NCBI RefSeq assembly: GCF_907164915.1
Contig: NC_061867.1
Location: 36,019,751-36,083,750, forward strand
Length of the DNA stretch: 64,000 bases
Source: Impatiens glandulifera
Taxonomy: Eukaryota; Streptophyta; Magnoliopsida; Ericales; Balsaminaceae
Direction: 5' to 3'
Shown here in pieces: positions 26,301 through 38,914 of this stretch. The notes under the pieces were generated by a model. The model saw nothing but the letters and a program-made list of their open reading frames with translations. It had not been told where the DNA came from and did no database searches. The translations under genes and the position numbers were made by a program. Numbering within the stretch: position 1 is the stretch's first letter; every line of letters starts with the position of its first letter.

Positions 26301-28518
26301 TAGAGCTTAATTGACGATCAACTAATATGAGATTTAGAAGTCCCTAATTCAATTCGATGAAACAAAGAACAAGCATTCATCATGAGCCAAAAAGAGGTCA
26401 ATTGCCATACTTAAAGAAGATATACTTGAGAAAGTGGCAGCAGAGACAGAAGATAAACTAATCACATTACAACATACATCAGATTGAAAAAAAAAAAAAA
26501 GAGTGGGAAACAATTCCAGTCACAAACTCTCTGACAAAAATAAATCCATGTCCACTTGACAAGTGAAGGAAAACAAAATACAAAGAAAATATAATAATAA
26601 TCACAGAAAGCAGTGGATTACCTGTTTCCTGAAAGGGAAGTCTTCATCAGGCAATGTTTGCATGTCTGCTAGACCAATGAGGGTTCCCTTCAATAAATAA
26701 AATGAATGTACTCCTGGAATAATTTTAAATGTTTAAACTATAAGTACCAATATAATCCCAAAATTTTAATATATCAATGATGTTTTGCAAATATTAGAAC
26801 TTAAAACTTATGATAAAAGAGAAATGAGAAGTATGACATTGAGATTGTGAATAAAGAGGGAAGAAAACTCTATTCTTTTGAAAATAGTGGCATGCATTAT
26901 TGCTTAACAATGGGATGTATCTGCTTGGAAAATAACTTAATATGCGGAAGTTACCAAGTTTATTAAACATTGTTGAAATGACTTGAAACGACAAGTCCCA
27001 GACTGCAGCATATCTGTAATCAACTAAGCTCTCAACAATTGCACAAATTTTCTCAATGACAGTCGGTCCAGACTTTCTAACTTGTGCAATTTCGTTTGCC
27101 ATTATTTGATTGATTCCCTGTTGGATCAAACTTTCATCAATACAGACATTCAGCAAACTCTTAAAGGCTTCTGTAGCGGCATGCAGGGCTTCTTCATGTT
27201 CAGAGGCCAATATATCTGCAAACAAGCTCAAAACAACAAGCGAATGATCAACCTGATAGATAGTTGTTGCTGGAAAGGCAAAAGAATTATAATGCAACAG
27301 TGGTATTTGATGTCAACCAAACCCTTCTTCAATATGCAAATAAGAAAGGAAAAGAGAAATCATCAAACCTTTCAGAGCATTGAATATTAGTGATAGTTTG
27401 TTAGCACAGTTCTTCCCGTGAAGCAAATGGATTTTTCTAACTCCTACATCGAGCAGCCTGGCAGTGAATGTCATGTCATCTGCAGTCATCTCATTCAAAG
27501 AGACAGAAGTGGCTAATGAGCATAACAAATCAAGAAACACTTCTGAATTAATGTCTGTGGTTGGGCAGAGACTGAGAGAATTCAGACTAGCTGTTATGCG
27601 TCTAGTGACAAGAGGCTGTTTCATCCCCAATAGAGTTCCATACAATTTTAGAACACTAGTGGAGGAGTTCAATGACATTAAAGGAAGGCAATCTTTCAGA
27701 GCATCCAAAACATAAAGAACTTCCTGAGCGCCTTTGGGTCCTTCTGAAGCACCTTTACTTGATCCGCCAGCAAGCAGCAGAAACTTCTCAAAGGCGTTTG
27801 TAATGCCCTCACTGGCAGGAGCCAGAACTGTCATTCTTTGAAAAGCAAGCAATATATCGCGAAGACACACATGTGACTGCTTCCTTACCTGATAATTAAA
27901 AGTATCCCCATTAGGAAACAGGTTGAAATAACATCGTAATCCAAAGATGAAGTCAGGATATTCAAGCTTAAATTAACTAGGAAATTATCCATATAAAAAA
28001 AAAACTATCACCTTGAGGTTGCTGTCAGTAGCGTAGCTAAGAAGAGAACCATAAAGCGAAGAGATTTCTGTCCAGGACGATTTATTCAAGACAATCAACA
28101 AATGCGAGACACACTTCAACCCAGCAGCAACACCGCCAGGAGTTGCTGATTTCAAGCGAAGGGCACGAATCAATATATTAGACAAATAATAGGCTTTATT
28201 CCTGATAATTGGAATAGCTACACGAGGAAGGAGCATGGAAAGAAGGGACAGAAGGGCTTCAAGGACATGAGAAGGGGGTTCGGCCTCTGAAGAGAGGCGG
28301 TCAAGGGAAGAGGTTGTAGCACCAAAATAAGCGACGTTTGATAGAGGAATGTTTTGGTCCTTAAGCTCTTGAGACATAGTTCCGGCAAGAGAACAAAGAT
28401 GATGATGGTGCTCGTGCGTAGAGTTGGTGAATCGAGAGATGATTAACTCACAGAAATCAGATGATTGTCCTTCGGGATAGGAGGCGAAGTCCTCCTGCAT
28501 ATTGCTGTAGTCATCCAT
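20394..28518 (-). CDS. RRP12: RRP12-like ribosomal RNA processing protein, 18 exons
   Basis: Exons: 28518-28012, 27888-27369, 27269-26955, 26713-26622, 25624-25415, 25329-24871, 24709-24528, 24318-24225, 24103-24047, 23606-23472, 23373-23302, 23015-22902, 22817-22656, 22422-22294, 21842-21741, 21657-21578, 21237-21103, 20994-20394. All introns are GT-AG and the join is open for 1321 codons, close to plant RRP12-like proteins (about 1280). The start ATG has a strong context (CCACCATGG). The N-terminal two thirds is helical HEAT-type sequence, where the family has its NUC173 domain (expected around residues 370-560). MQTLPDEDFPFRKQ, GLKGDTPHMISAAIKGLARL and DSDEDMEIDPMGKIIIREE are family-typical. 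Exon 17 is acidic (SGDDESESEAE); the C terminus is basic (KKDRKKKVK), suiting a nucleolar protein. In yeast Rrp12 acts in pre-40S/pre-60S maturation and export; that role here is inferred. No premature stop is seen. Confidence 0.93.
21280..21485. repeat. Tandem duplication of about 100 bp in an RRP12-like intron
   Basis: The segment starting GCATTATATAGAAATAAAAA, containing AAGCCAAGTCGCAAAGGC and ending TTGGTGATCA is present twice (about 21280-21379 and 21380-21490), with small indels. It lies in the intron between exons 16 and 17. Confidence 0.9.
21926..22174. mobile_element. MITE in an RRP12-like intron (Tourist-like, tentative)
   Basis: The inverted ends are GGGCTTGTTTGATGAGG (21926) and CCTCAAACAAGCCC (22161-22174), in the intron between exons 14 and 15. 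The flanks CTA and TTA could be a diverged 3-bp duplication of PIF/Harbinger type. The interior is AT-rich and non-coding. Confidence 0.7.
25883..25988. other. Intronic hairpin with perfect 21-nt arms
   Basis: Positions 25883-25903 (GTACCAAAGATATGCCTACC plus T) are perfectly complementary to 25968-25988, with a 64-nt loop. Weaker complementarity extends outward (ACATTGATGT against TCATGTGACATGT). It lies in the 995-bp intron between exons 4 and 5 of RRP12-like. It may be a small MITE remnant or a small-RNA hairpin. Confidence 0.8.
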
Positions 28519-28564
28519 GGTGGAAGCGGCGGCGACGGCGGCGGAATGCTGGTAGCGCCGACAG

Positions 28565-28573
28565 TAGGGTTTA
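28565..28573 (-). promoter_or_regulatory. Telo-box upstream of the RRP12-like ATG
   Basis: The minus strand reads TAAACCCTA about 47 bp upstream of the ATG, in the probable 5' leader or core promoter. Telo-boxes (AAACCCTA) are known to be common near the start of plant ribosomal-protein and ribosome-biogenesis genes. No adjacent TGGGCY site II element is visible. Confidence 0.7.
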
Positions 28574-28619
28574 GTCTTTAGGCGGACACCCTTCTAAAAC
28601 CTCTTTCTCTGGTTGTTAA

Positions 28620-29925
28620 TCACCACCACCTTATTATTATTATTATTGTTTTTTTTTAGTCTTAGTTTTATTGTTTTTATAATATATTTTTTTATCGACA
28701 TGTCTTCCCTCTCTCCTTCAAGTTTTAATGATTTGAGCATAAAACTCATATTATTTTTCCTTCATTATAGTTCATCTTCTATACACAACTTATTTATTAT
28801 TCTATAATATAAATTTAAAATATATAATAATTGTATATAATATTTTATAATATATTTTTTTTTAAATGATTCATTATTTTATTTAAATTTAAAAATTAAT
28901 ATTTAAAATATTATCTAATAAAATTTTATAAATATTATTTTTATAACAAAATATATATATATATAAGAATGTTTAAATCTAAATTATTGGAATTTATTAA
29001 TTTGAATATTTGCTTGAGTAAAAATTAATACTCGTCCTCATATGAGTAAAAATCGTTTAAATAAGAAAATGGATAAAAAGAAATATTTTTTATTTTATTT
29101 AATTCTCTAACTAATGAATTAAATATATAATAATTTTAATATAAGAATTAATATAATAAATATTTATTATATATTACAAATAAGAAATGATTAGGTAAGA
29201 GAATTTGGTAAGAGAATTTGGTGAGGGAATTAGCATAATCTTATTCGCTGAAAAAATCAAATAATTTCTCTCTTTTTTCTCTTTCCTCCCACTTTTACAT
29301 TTTACAAATAATGAAGTGATGTCACGTCATTCTCTCACCAAATTCCCTCACCAAATTCCCTCTCTCTATCACTCCTCATTACAAATACATATATTTAAAT
29401 AAGAGGAGTGATAAGGGAGGAAATTTAAAAATACATATATTTAAATAAGAAAAGTGATAGGGAGAGAGAATTTGAGGGAGAGAATTTGAAAATATATATA
29501 TTTAAATTAGAGGATTGATAAGAGGAGATAATTTAAGGGAGGGAATGATGTGTCACTACATCTGGTTAGAAAAAAGATAAATGAGAAGAGAGAGAAATTT
29601 AATTATTTTTTTCTAATCAATTTGCTGCACATCATTCTATCCCTCAAATTTCATCTCCCAATCATTTCTCTTTAAATAATTAATAATATAAAAAGTTAAA
29701 TATTTATATAACTTAAATAAAATATATAATCAATTTTAACAATACAAAAATTAATAAATTTAAAGAATAATATAAATATAATTTTAATTATATTATAAAT
29801 ATAATTTTAATTATATTATATTAAAATAATAAATACTTATTATATATTTTAAAAATATAAATACATCTATTTAAATAATGAGAAGGGTATTTTGGAGAGG
29901 GAATGATTTGTCACCATATCAAGGA
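28620..29925. other. AT-rich DNA with short inverted repeats
   Basis: Inverted segments such as GAGAATTTGGTGAGGGAATT (about 29210-29231) and TTCTCTCACCAAATTCCCTC (about 29330-29349) indicate small MITE-like foldbacks. The word TCCCAATCATTTCTC at 29656-29670 recurs at 35361-35375 and 61494-61508. Individual element boundaries could not be set. Confidence 0.5.
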
Positions 29926-30247
29926 ATGTCAATTTTATTAATTTGTAAAATTTTATTTATGTATACAAATTTGTCAAAAAAAAGTGTCAAATTTATTGAA
30001 CTTAACAATGTTAAAATTCTTTACAGTTGTTCCTATCCTGTCATATCCACGTCATTATATAAATATATTAATTTTATAATCAAAAATTCTTTTCATACTG
30101 ACCTTATATCTTTAAATAAAAATAATTATTCTTCTCATATTCGCTCCTCACCTGGTTCCACCCTCTTCCATTTCATTCAATTTATCACAAAAAGATCTTT
30201 CTAATATTTTTAGTACTGATATATAGTCTCTCCCATTTCATTTAACA
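29926..30247 (+). repeat. Left arm of a long inverted repeat
   Basis: The segment from GGAATGTCAATTTTATTAAT to CTCTCCCATTTCATTTAACA is the diverged reverse complement of 35011-35345. Matching landmarks include TTTTTAGTACTGATATA, CACCCTC, and GTATACAAATTTGTCAAAAA. The arms enclose about 4.8 kb. Confidence 0.8.
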
Positions 30248-30260
30248 AATATTCTTTTAA

Positions 30261-30610
30261 GAGCATGTCCAGCACACAAGACTTTTGTCCATTTATTTTG
30301 TCAAATCATTTTTCCACCTCAATTGAAAGCGGACAGATGTTGTACTTGGGCAAAACACTGCAATTCTTCCGCCCTTTTCTCTAAATAATTAAAAATGTTA
30401 TTTTTATTTGAGACCCTTAAAATGGGAAAAAATAGAGATATGTATATTATATTATATAATAATTAATAAAGTCAGAGTTCGACATGTCCGGCATAGAGGG
30501 CGTTGCCCTCCATTTTACTTTTACACACAACGCGGAAAATTAATAAAAACAATGACCGACCCTTTTACACGTTGTCCGATGCGGACAGAGGTCATGCGTT
30601 GCATATGCTC
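30261..30610. mobile_element. Tourist-like MITE (PIF/Harbinger)
   Basis: The ends GAGCATGTCCAGC and GCATATGCTC are flanked by TAA at 30258-30260 and 30611-30613. The GAGCAT-type terminus and 3-bp TAA duplication are typical of Tourist MITEs. The inner part has no credible coding sequence. Confidence 0.75.
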
Positions 30611-31433
30611 TAAAAGCATCTCCATCGGTGGGTGGAAATTTGATGTGGAGACAAATTGTACCTGGTACATGAATGGAGTATGAGTATAATTGTGGAGAGA
30701 GAAATGAGAGGAACAAATATTTACTACCAGTAGTCCCCAAACATGTTGTTTACTTTTTTGATTAAAAATGTAAAATTGTTGCTTTTTAATTTTTTTTAAT
30801 TGATAAAATGTGGATCTCTTTTATTTGAAAAAAATGACCGTTTCTTTCGTCAATTGAAAATATGACCGTTTTATTACAGTTTTTTTTATACATATGATCA
30901 GATTTTTTTTATTTAGATAAAATCTATAAATAGATGCTCACACACTATCTAATTTTATCTCATATTCTCTTCAAAATTGTATTAATGAGTATAGCAAGAG
31001 ACGAGTTGCACTACATGACAAGAAAATGCATTAACAACTTCGATCGGACTTAATTGAGCATGTTTGGGCGCGTTACCAGAATTAGTAATAAAATATGATT
31101 TAGTAGTGTATTTTTTCCTTCATGTATTATTGTGATTTAGTTTAACATTGTATTAATTTTTTCATTTCTTAATTAAAATTTTTTATTTTTCAAAATTTTG
31201 TACACAAATTATTGACAATATAATGTCTTAAATTATTTTTAAAAATTATTGATTTTTTAATTTTTTAATATAATTTATAAATATTAGTTTTATTTATTTA
31301 AACAAATTAATATAATTAAAAATGAAACAAGATTTATTTGAATTATTGAATTAAAAAAATATTGTATGAATTAGATGATGTGGATGGTGGGACCCTGAAA
31401 TAGTAACAATTATACCTAAGATGGTAAATAGAG

Positions 31434-31601
31434 GGTTAGTTCGATGCTACCTATGTAGTGCCTGTATCCATTAAGGCACTGCCATTTGTACAAAGAGAAA
31501 ATAATCAACAAATAAGGAAGGTGATGCTTCACTTTTATGTATAGGTGTCATTTTATGAGTGGAATACAGGTACTGCCTGTATGGGTAGCATCGAAATAAC
31601 C
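31434..31601. mobile_element. Small Mutator-like MITE, 168 bp
   Basis: Long inverted termini begin GGTTAGTTCGATGCTACC and end GGGTAGCATCGAAATAACC. A 10-bp duplication GTAAATAGAG flanks it at 31424-31433 and 31602-31611, consistent with Mutator-like elements. Confidence 0.8.
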
Positions 31602-31738
31602 GTAAATAGAGGTATAAATTGATAGATATAATTTACTTTTGATGTGACACATATTTATACCTATGTATGGGTATAGGGATAGGGATGCTATAAGATCATC
31701 TCAACTCACATACAAACTCAACTTCATTATAGATTTTA

Positions 31739-32802
31739 GGAAAAAAGCTCACTTAGACGTATGTACTTGTACAACTAGCTCACTTAGACGTATGTACTAA
31801 TAAAAGGTTATTTAAACATATGTACTATTAAAAATTGGCTCATTTAGCCTCTTTTAATAACCATGGTTAATTTTTATTTTTAAATTTATATATGTATTAA
31901 TTAAATATTAATATATTTTTTCTCTACTTCCTTTTCATTAATTAAACTATGTAATTTATTTTATTTTTAAATGTTTTATTATTTTAATATTAACTTCTCT
32001 TTTATATTTTATCTTTTTTTTTATTAATTTTTATTTCTCATATTTCTTAAATTCTTAAATTTTTAAAAAATTTAACAACATTTTTTTTATGAATTTTATG
32101 TTTTACTGTAATATTTTTTGAAAAGTTTTTTCTTATTTAATTTAATATAATAAAAATAAAAAAGGGTTTTTTCTTATTTAGTTTAATATAAATAAAAATG
32201 AAATTAATAATTTTATATTTAATTTTTATTCACGACTTATATTAGTAGTAAATGAATTGTTTTATCTAATATTTGATTATTACTCTTTTAGCGTTTGATG
32301 AATGAGTTTTTATTATTATTAAATTCTTAATTCTTAATTAATTTATTTTTGTGTTAAAGGATTTTTATTGCTGAAAGAATTTTCATTGTTATATTCAATT
32401 ATTGAGATAAAATAATTTTAAAATAATTAATAATTAATGTGAATATAAAAAAAAGAAAAAATATAGAGTTAAAATAATTAATGATGAATGTTCGTATATA
32501 TATAAAATAAAATTTAAATAATCAATCATAAATACTCATATATAAATAATAAAAAATTATAAAAAAAATAAAAATAGAGAGTTCATTTATTAGTAATAAA
32601 TGAAATAATAAATGAAAAGTAAAGAGAGAGAAAATATATTAATATAAATATATAAATTTAAAAATAAAAGTTAACTATGGTTACTTAAAAAGGCTAAATG
32701 AGCCAATTTTTGATAGTACATACGTTTAAATGACTTTTTATTAGTACATACGTTTAAGTGAGCTAGTTGCACAAGTACATACGTCTAAGTGAGCTTTTTT
32801 CC
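31739..32802. mobile_element. Mutator-like MITE with 130-bp inverted termini
   Basis: The terminal inverted repeats (31739-31870 and about 32672-32802) start GGAAAAAAGCTCACTTAGAC and contain two tandem copies of GCTCACTTAGACGTATGTAC plus a third diverged copy. The exact 9-bp duplication TAGATTTTA lies at 31730-31738 and 32803-32811. The middle (about 800 bp) is AT-rich and non-coding. Confidence 0.92.
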
Positions 32803-32812
32803 TAGATTTTAA

Positions 32813-33745
32813 GAGAATATCCAGCTCATAAGACCTCTATAAATTTTTTTGTCAAATCAATCTTACACCTCAGATGAAAGATTAAAATGTTAATTTTTAT
32901 TTTATACTATTTTAATATTTTAAGTATTATAAAATTACATTTTTAAAATTATTATAAAATTACATTTTTAAAAATAATAAAACATGTCAATATAATTAAT
33001 AGAAAAAGATATTAATTTATTTAAAATATATATTTATTAATTAAATATATAACTAATATTCCTACATTATTAAAGAAAATTATTTGAGAATTTAAATCCT
33101 TAAAACTTAAAAACGTATTAATATAATTAATAGAAATATATATTAATTTATTTAAAATATATATATTTATTAATTAAATATATATATAATTAATATTAAA
33201 TAAATTAAAATATAAAATATTTTTATAATTTAAAATATATTATAATATTAAAAACATTACAATAATAAATTTGAGAATTTAAACCTTTAAAACGTGTTAA
33301 TATAATTAATAAAAAATATATTAATTTATTTAAAATATATATTTATTAATTAAATATATATAACTAATATTAAATAAATTAAAATATAAAATATTTTTAT
33401 AATTTAAAATATAATAAAATATAAAATATTTTTATAATTTAAAATATATTATAATATTAAAAACATTTTTATAATTAAATATATAACTAATATTCCTATA
33501 TTATAGTATATTATATGAAAATTTGAGAAGTTGAGTCCTTCAAAATAAGAAAAAATAAAGGAAATATATTAATTTATTTAAAATATTTATTTATTAATTA
33601 AATATATAAATAATATTTTTATATATATTATATAATATATTATATTATATAATAATTAAAAAGTCTGGTCCGGGTGGGCATATAAGGTGCTGCCTCCTTT
33701 TACATGCAACGCATAAAATTAAAAAAGTAATGATTGCATATGCTC
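32813..33745. mobile_element. Tourist-like MITE, about 930 bp
   Basis: The element runs from GAGAATATCCAGCTCATAAG to TTGCATATGCTC and is flanked by TAA at 32810-32812 and 33746-33748. The right end is the same as that of the MITE at 30261-30610. The interior contains repeated blocks of AATATATAACTAATATT-like sequence. Confidence 0.65.
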
Positions 33746-34410
33746 TAACACTCCAACCCACCTGCAAAATCTCTCTCCTCCAAACCCAAATACTTCACAT
33801 ACTCAAAAGTTTTCAAAACTTTCATTTCAGTAATTTTAGTTTGTTTTTAATTAATTTATATAACTTATTTATTTATATTTAAATTTGTTTACATGTTTTA
33901 TTTATTTATATTTTAATCTATTTATATGTTTAATTAATGATAATTTTAGTTTGTTTATATGATTAATTTATATTTAAATTTGTTTATATTTAAATTTTAT
34001 ATTTTTTTTAAATATTATAAATTTATAATAATAAATAATATTAATAAAATTTTGTTTATTTAATAATGTTTAATTTGATTTATGAAGTTGTTTAAAATTT
34101 TAATTTATAATTAATTTTATTTAATTTTTTTAACTGAAAGAGAATTTAAAAGTAATTAATAAGTTGTTGTAAAGTTATGAGTTCAATTTGTAATTTTAGA
34201 TAAATATATAAATAATATTAAAAAATTTAAAAATTATTATAAAAATAAATATTCTGAAATATTTTTTTAGTTTGAGTTTTTGGGTTGGAGATGAATTACT
34301 GATTGATAGAATGTTTATTGCATTTTGGGTTTAAAATATATATATTTGGGTTGGAAATGTCTAATACTTTTTTCATCATTCTCACCCCCACCTGTCACTT
34401 AAACTCCATC

Positions 34411-34605
34411 TAGAGCTGGCCCCGAAGTTTGGGCTGCCCTAGCACATTGAAACGCATATCTTGAACCACCAAGTTACAACCATTTATGTTTTAAAATTAC
34501 AATAAATATAAGTATAAATTTTGATATTTTTAACAAATAGGCTGCCATAGGGAGTGGGCTTCCCTAAACCGAGAGCTTGTCGGGCTTACCCCAGGGTCGG
34601 CCTTG
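34411..34605. mobile_element. hAT-type MITE, 195 bp
   Basis: The termini are TAGAGCTGGCCCCG and GGTCGGCCTTG (imperfect inverted repeats). They are flanked by ACTCCATC at 34403-34410 and 34606-34613. The copy is GC-richer than its flanks. Confidence 0.8.
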
Positions 34606-34743
34606 ACTCCATCTACATGCTCTCTAGTTCAAATTAAAGAAAAAAGGAAGTTTGCTTGGCCGAACAAAGAAATAATACAAATTGATTCATTCTGTTAGTT
34701 CATTCTCACTGAACCCATTTTCATTCTTCAAACATCCATTAAT

Positions 34744-35014
34744 GAAGGGATTGAAAAGTTACTATCTTCATCTCAAGCATCCACAAACGATGGTACGGAA
34801 ATGGATCTTCCCAATATCAATAACATCAATACTCTCTCTTTCTACTCTTTCTCACAACCCTAAATTCCCGTACGCCACTTCTTCCAATCTATCGTTCATC
34901 GCTTTCATCTTCAGTTTTTGTCGAATCGAAGCTACGTCTAATTCCAATTTCATCGCTTTCTCTGCTACCGAGATTTGCATTCGTGATGAAAAAATGTTGA
35001 AAGAACATTATTAA
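34744..35014 (+). other. Exon-like ORF, possibly a captured membrane-protein 5' exon
   Basis: The open frame 34682-35014 has its best ATG at about 34791 (MVRKWIFPISITSILSLSTL), a signal-anchor-like start. It is preceded by pyrimidine-rich, leader-like sequence. The start weakly resembles, from memory only, GT14-type glycosyltransferases. It sits directly against the right arm of the long inverted repeat, which fits transposon capture of a gene piece. The frame ends with a TAA at the arm junction and no second exon is visible, so it is probably not a working gene. Confidence 0.3.
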
Positions 35015-35345
35015 ATGAAATTGGAGAGGCTGTATATCAGTACTAAAAATATATAAATGGAATGAAATGTAGGAGGGTGAAAGACTTATTTTTATTTTTA
35101 TTTAAAAATATAAAGTCGGTTTGAAAAGAATGATTTGATTATAAAGTTAAAATATTTATATATTGACGTGAATATGACATGACATAAACATTTGGAAAGA
35201 ATTTTAACACGGTTAACAATTTCTATTAAATTCAATAAATTTGACACTTTTTGACAAGTTTGTATACATAAATAAAATTTTACAAGTTAATAAACAAATT
35301 TGACACTTTCATCAACTTTATAAATAAAATTGACATTCTTTTTCT
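35011..35345 (-). repeat. Right arm of a long inverted repeat
   Basis: This is the inverted counterpart of 29926-30247, with many small indels and substitutions. The inner edge is at TTAAATGAAATTGGAGAGGC and the outer edge near AAATTGACATTC. Confidence 0.8.
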
Positions 35346-37776
35346 TTACTAACTTCCTTTTCCCAATCATTTCTCTTAATAATTAATAATATAAAAAATT
35401 AAATATCAATAACATAAATAAAATATATAATCAACCTTAAGAATACACAAATTAATAAACTTTAAGAATTAAAAATAAATTTAATTATATTAAAATAATA
35501 AGTGTTTATTATATATTAAAAATAAGAAATTAAATATCTATAATAAATAATTTTGAGGAGAGAATTTTGGTAGAAAAAAATATTGGTTTTAAATTTGTAT
35601 CTTCTTTTTTCCCCACTTTTTCATTTTTCATATATATATATTAAGAGATTTAATTAATTAATAAATTAAATATATAATAATTTTAACAATGCAAGAATAA
35701 TAAATTTTATAAATAATAATTATATTATATTATATTATATTCAAATAATAATATTTATTATATATTTTAAAAATACAAAAACATATATTTAAAAAACAAT
35801 TCATTTAATTCTTTAATTAATAAATTAAATATATAATAACATTCATAATTTAAGAATGAATCAATTTTATAAATAAAATTTTAATTATATTATATTAAAA
35901 TAATAATAATTTATTATATATTTTAAAATTCCTTCTCTTATTTAATTCTCTAACTAAAAATTAAATATATAATAATCTTAACAATATAAGAATTTATTAA
36001 TTTTATAAATATAATTTTAATTATATTATATTAAAATAATAAATATTTATTATATATTTTAAAAATAAAATATATATATATATATATTTAAAAAATTAAT
36101 AATATAAGAAATTAAACATCAATAACTTAAATGAAATATTTAATAATCTTAAAAATGTAAGAATTAATAAATTTTAAGAATAAAAAATAAATTTAATTAT
36201 ATTGAAATAATAAATATTTATTATGTTTTTAAAAAATATAAATATATATTTAAATAATTAATAATATAAGAAGTTGAATATCAATATCTTATATTAAGAG
36301 AGGGTTTAATTAATTAATAAATTAAATATATAATAATATGAAAGAATCAATCAATTTTATAAATAAATATTTAATTATATTATATTTACATATATATATC
36401 TAAGAGATATAATTATATTAATTATATATTTTTGGTTTTTGTATGGGTATAAAAAAATTATATAATATATATATAATATATATATAATTATTTAAAATAT
36501 AGGTCACAAAAAATATATAAATATATTATTATACAAAATTATATAATTTATATATATCTAATAAAATTTAATTTTTAAATTTACCAGGATTAACTGCATG
36601 TTTTGATTGAATATAAAATGTATGTGTTACTTCATTTAAATATAAATAGGACCATAACTTAATAGGTAACATGTAATAAATGAATAATTAATTATGAAAC
36701 TTTTATGCCAAAAGTTTTTTTTTTTCAATTGGAAAGAATATTATATTTATAACTTTCCTGCTAAATATTTAACTTAAAATATATTATTTTAGCAATTAAC
36801 CTTTAACATTTTACACCCTATGGATGAAATTTATAAACTCCATTAATATTTTGGCACGTGGATAACACATAGTATAATTAATTTATCACGTGAATATCGA
36901 ATAACATCCCTTAATGCATTAACGTATAAATACAAATGAAGTCTTTATAGGTCCTATGTAAATATAAATAAATAATCACTATATTTCAAATAATATATTT
37001 TTATTTATATAATATATCATGAATACAGACTAATTTTAAAAAATATTAATGTCATATTTTATTTGTATAATTAATATAGAATTCTGAAAATATGAATATA
37101 ATTAAGGTGTGTATAAAAGTTATAACTATCTTGAAATTTAGGTACATTTGAACTTAATATATATCAAATTATATAATTAAAAAAAATCTAAAAATATCAT
37201 TTAAAGGAATTTTTATTCATTTATCAATAAATATTATATTCATTATTCGAAAATAAATAATCTCACAAAACTAATATTTTTATTGATCCAAAATGTATTA
37301 ATTTATCGAGGTTATACTATACGTTATAAGTTGATCTCCATATAGTCAAATAAAATATAATTAAAAAATTTTAAATTCATTAATAATATATTTATTAATT
37401 AGAGTTATAGTTATACCTAATTAACGTATCATTTTTACTATATTCAAAACTTTATTTAGTATGAATTATTTAAATAATTTATATTAATTTCACATCGAAA
37501 CATTGTAAAGCGAGAAAAATGGGTGATTGATTACTTGTAATGCTTTATATTACTAACCACACATTTAATTACAATTAAAAATGATTAATTGAAAAACGAG
37601 CGTTTATCTCCTTTAGGAACATATATAAATGATAATACGAGTTATCATTTAATTGTTGAACACCCTACCAAAGTATGAACCAAATTATTAAAATTGATTA
37701 GGACAGAAGGATATGTGATTCAATGTGTTGTGTCTTAACCCAAAGAGTTTCTATCTTTTCCTTGATAATTTGAAAA

Positions 37777-37780
<4 letters not shown>
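35346..37780. other. AT-rich intergenic DNA
   Basis: The DNA is repetitive AT-rich sequence with recurring TTAAATATATAATAATTTTA and TTTAATTATATTATATTAAA blocks (for example 35660-36050). No gene is seen. Confidence 0.6.
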
Positions 37781-37811
<31 letters not shown>

Positions 37812-38135
37812 CATAGTCCAAGTATTAGGATTGTTTAAAAAAAAAAGGAAAATACAATAAAAACCTAGTTAATACACTTGGAGGTAAAAAAAGAAAATAA
37901 ATACAATAAAAACCTAATCCAAGTACTAGGAGTCTTCAAAAAAAGTGTGCAATAACTCTTGTCCAAGTCATAGGAGTATTACAAAAATATAATAATACAC
38001 TAGTCCAAGTACTAAAAATGTTTTAAAACAGTAGAACTATAAGTGTTTCAAAATTAAATGTGCAATAAAACTCTAGTCTAAGTATTAAGAGTTTTTCAAA
38101 AAAATGTAATAAAACTCTAGTTTATATGTTAGGAG
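37781..38135. repeat. Poly(A) run and degenerate repeats of about 50 bp
   Basis: A poly(A) run (37784-37811) is followed by six or so diverged copies of a unit with CAATAAAAACCTAGTCCAAG, TACTAGGAGT and a run of A. Spacing is irregular, about 45-60 bp. Confidence 0.65.
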
Positions 38136-38463
38136 AGTTTAAAAAAATGAAAAAACTAAAACTAAAAAAAACAGATGTTCCGATTTCATGAACTACGTCC
38201 CAGTTTGATTATTTAGTAGTGGAGATACCTAGATAACATATTTCTAGGTTCAGTCGATGCTATCATGATTTCATTTCTTTTGAGTTAAGAGAAAAATGAG
38301 ACGTTGACCCCTATTAAAAAAAATAAGAAAATAAGAGTTTTAGAAAACCAATAAGAGTAAAGTTGAGTTCATTGTTTAATGTCCATTTCAAAGAAAAAAA
38401 CAACTCTTGATTAGATTCTTAAAACTCGGATAAAATGTATTTGATTTAGTTCTGTTTCATGTA

Positions 38464-38546
38464 CGTTGGAATATATTATGTGGCTCAACTCATCTAAAGG
38501 TTTTAGCCCATCTACAAGTTGCCATAACTTGGGCGCTAAGATAAAT

Positions 38547-38626
<80 letters not shown>

Positions 38627-38673
38627 CTATGTATTATCATTCATTTAATACAATCTTTCTCTATATTCTTACA
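38464..38673 (+). repeat. Copia-A 5' LTR
   Basis: It begins CGTTGGAATATATTATGTGG (canonical TG mutated to CG) and ends TTCTTACA. It is 70 bp longer than the 3' LTR because of an (AT)n expansion at about 38550-38620. Confidence 0.93.
38550..38621. repeat. (AT)n expansion inside the Copia-A 5' LTR
   Basis: The AT run is about 72 bp. The corresponding place in the 3' LTR has only ATATATTATG, so the microsatellite grew after integration (or shrank in the other LTR). Confidence 0.9.
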
Positions 38674-38685
38674 TGGTATCAGAGC
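38674..38685 (+). promoter_or_regulatory. Copia-A primer-binding site
   Basis: TGGTATCAGAGC is complementary to the 3' end of initiator tRNA-Met, the usual plant copia primer, and directly follows the LTR. Confidence 0.95.
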
Positions 38686-38914
38686 CGCTATCGTCAGATT
38701 TTGATTTCATTTACCGCAATCCAGTTTAGCTTCGATCATCGACGCAACAATGCAGTCAGATTTTGATTTCAAATATTCTTTTATCTTCATATCTGATTTG
38801 GTTTTCTGAATTATCTACTGCTTTCTGATTCGCTGAGCAGTCTGAGTCCTTTATTGAACATATTGATATATTTTGCTGGTTATTGGTATTTTTCTTGCTT
38901 TGGATTTTTCCTAT

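Noticed and set aside
30408..30740. Overlapping frames on both strands
   Set aside because: They cross the end of a Tourist-like MITE and show no protein family features.
38466..38648. 60-codon frame rich in Ile-Tyr
   Set aside because: It is translation of the AT microsatellite in the Copia-A 5' LTR.
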